Assembly: GCA_003223675.1 (NCBI GenBank)
Contig: QHVW01000842.1
Coordinates: 1 to 6,044, forward strand
Reading direction: 5' to 3'
Source: Acidobacteriota bacterium
GTDB taxonomy: Bacteria > Acidobacteriota > Thermoanaerobaculia > Multivoradales > UBA5704
DNA length: 6,044 nt
How positions within the stretch are numbered: the stretch's first letter is position 1; each line of letters begins with the position of its first letter. Of the stretch, positions 5,574-6,044 are shown one piece after another. The position numbers were made by a program, and so were the translations under genes. A model generated the notes under the pieces. The model had not been told where the DNA came from, searched no databases, and saw only the letters and a program-made list of their open reading frames with translations.

Positions 5574-6044
5574 ACCAGCACCGGCCGCTCGCTCGCCAGG
5601 CGGGCGAACATCCCCGGCTTGTAGGCGGTGATGCGGCCGGTGAAGGCGGAGGCGGCCACGGTCAGCGGCGAGGCAAGCCAGAGCTTGCCCGGGCCGGAAC
5701 GCCCCTTGTAGTTGCGGTTGATCGCCGAGACGGTGACCTCGTCCGCCGTCTCCGAGACCCCCGGGCCGCAGCCGATGCAGGCGCCGCAGCCGGGGTGGAT
5801 GAGCTGCACTCCCGCCCGCACGAACGTGTCGGCGAGGCCGTTCTCGCGCACGAACTTCTCCACCGCCTGCGAGCCGCACTGGATCATGAACCGCACGCCC
5901 GGAGCGATCTTGACGCCGGCGTCCACCGCCTCCTTGACCACCTGGTGATAGAAGATCAGGTCGTCGATCTTCCCCGCCGTGCAGCTCCCGCCATAGGCGA
6001 TGTCGATGGGCACGTCGCCGATCTCGTCGATCCAGGCGCCGTTC
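5570..6044 (-). CDS. aconitase/3-isopropylmalate dehydratase large-subunit family, C-terminal part (5' end outside window)
   Basis: About 157 residues are visible, open to the right edge. The family catalyses dehydration-hydration isomerisation of citrate-, isopropylmalate- or homocitrate-type acids with a labile [4Fe-4S] cluster. Cluster ligands are visible: the Cys of GGSCTAGKIDD (codon 5983-5981) and the Cys pair in GCGACIGCGPG (codons 5788-5786 and 5779-5777), with a further Cys three residues on (5770-5768). SAINRNYKGRSGPG and LASPLTVAASAFTG are substrate-site and family signatures. The protein ends about 20 residues after that last block, so no swivel domain follows. It is therefore either the large subunit of a two-subunit enzyme or a type with the swivel domain placed N-terminally. 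The substrate cannot be decided from this fragment. The small-subunit gene is not next downstream, because the FadL gene converges there. Confidence 0.9.
   Translation of the reverse strand, partial: NGAWIDEIGDVPIDIAYGGSCTAGKIDDLIFYHQVVKEAVDAGVKIAPGVRFMIQCGSQAVEKFVRENGLADTFVRAGVQLIHPGCGACIGCGPGVSETADEVTVSAINRNYKGRSGPGKLWLASPLTVAASAFTGRITAYKPGMFARLASERPVLV

Noticed and set aside
4179..5879. 566-codon open frame on the minus strand opposite the FadL gene
   Set aside because: It spans three real genes, has no recognisable domain and is low-complexity Arg/Gly/Val-rich; the opposite strand has a signal peptide and FadL signatures.
1..6044. CRISPR array, tRNA, rRNA, insertion sequence or phage attachment site
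   Set aside because: No regularly spaced repeats, no tRNA-like cloverleaf, no rRNA signature, no transposase or terminal inverted repeats were seen on either strand.

Overview
The window is a GC-rich bacterial chromosome segment with two genes cut by its edges and three complete genes. Several things suggest an Acidobacteriota-like organism, or another high-GC Gram-negative lineage. One is a CadC-type regulator that fuses a winged helix, a membrane segment and TPR repeats. The others are a kinase-fold membrane protein and a FadL-type outer-membrane channel. The taxon is an inference from gene style and cannot be read directly from this DNA.

Layout, left to right. Positions 1-2514 (minus strand, running off the left edge) encode a membrane-bound winged-helix regulator with a FlgO/TolB-like domain and a long TPR array. 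Positions 2515-2912 have no gene. They hold the regulator's probable promoter, a copy of a repeated GATCGACC motif, a perfect 11-bp G/C hairpin with G-quadruplex potential, and a textbook intrinsic terminator on the plus strand that belongs to no visible gene. Positions 2913-3668 (minus) encode a kinase-fold protein that lacks the whole N-lobe and all catalytic residues and ends in a single membrane helix. Positions 3669-3784 form a divergent promoter region with two more GATCGACC copies beside an A/T-rich, nearly palindromic -10 box.

Reading right from there, 3785-4234 (plus) encode a small YfcE/MJ0936-type metallophosphoesterase. Positions 4278-5573 (plus) encode a FadL/OMPP1/TodX outer-membrane transporter with a strong ribosome binding site. 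Positions 5570-6044 (minus, running off the right edge) encode the C-terminal part of an aconitase/isopropylmalate-dehydratase large subunit. Its stop codon overlaps that of the FadL gene.

How the parts may work together: the regulator, the pseudokinase and the phosphoesterase share the 10-mer TGATCGACCC in their upstream regions, so they may form a small co-regulated membrane signalling module. This is inference. The FadL and aconitase genes look like ordinary housekeeping or transport neighbours. The least conventional items are the N-lobe-less membrane pseudokinase, the shared operator-like repeats, and the orphan terminator that points to an unannotated small RNA.
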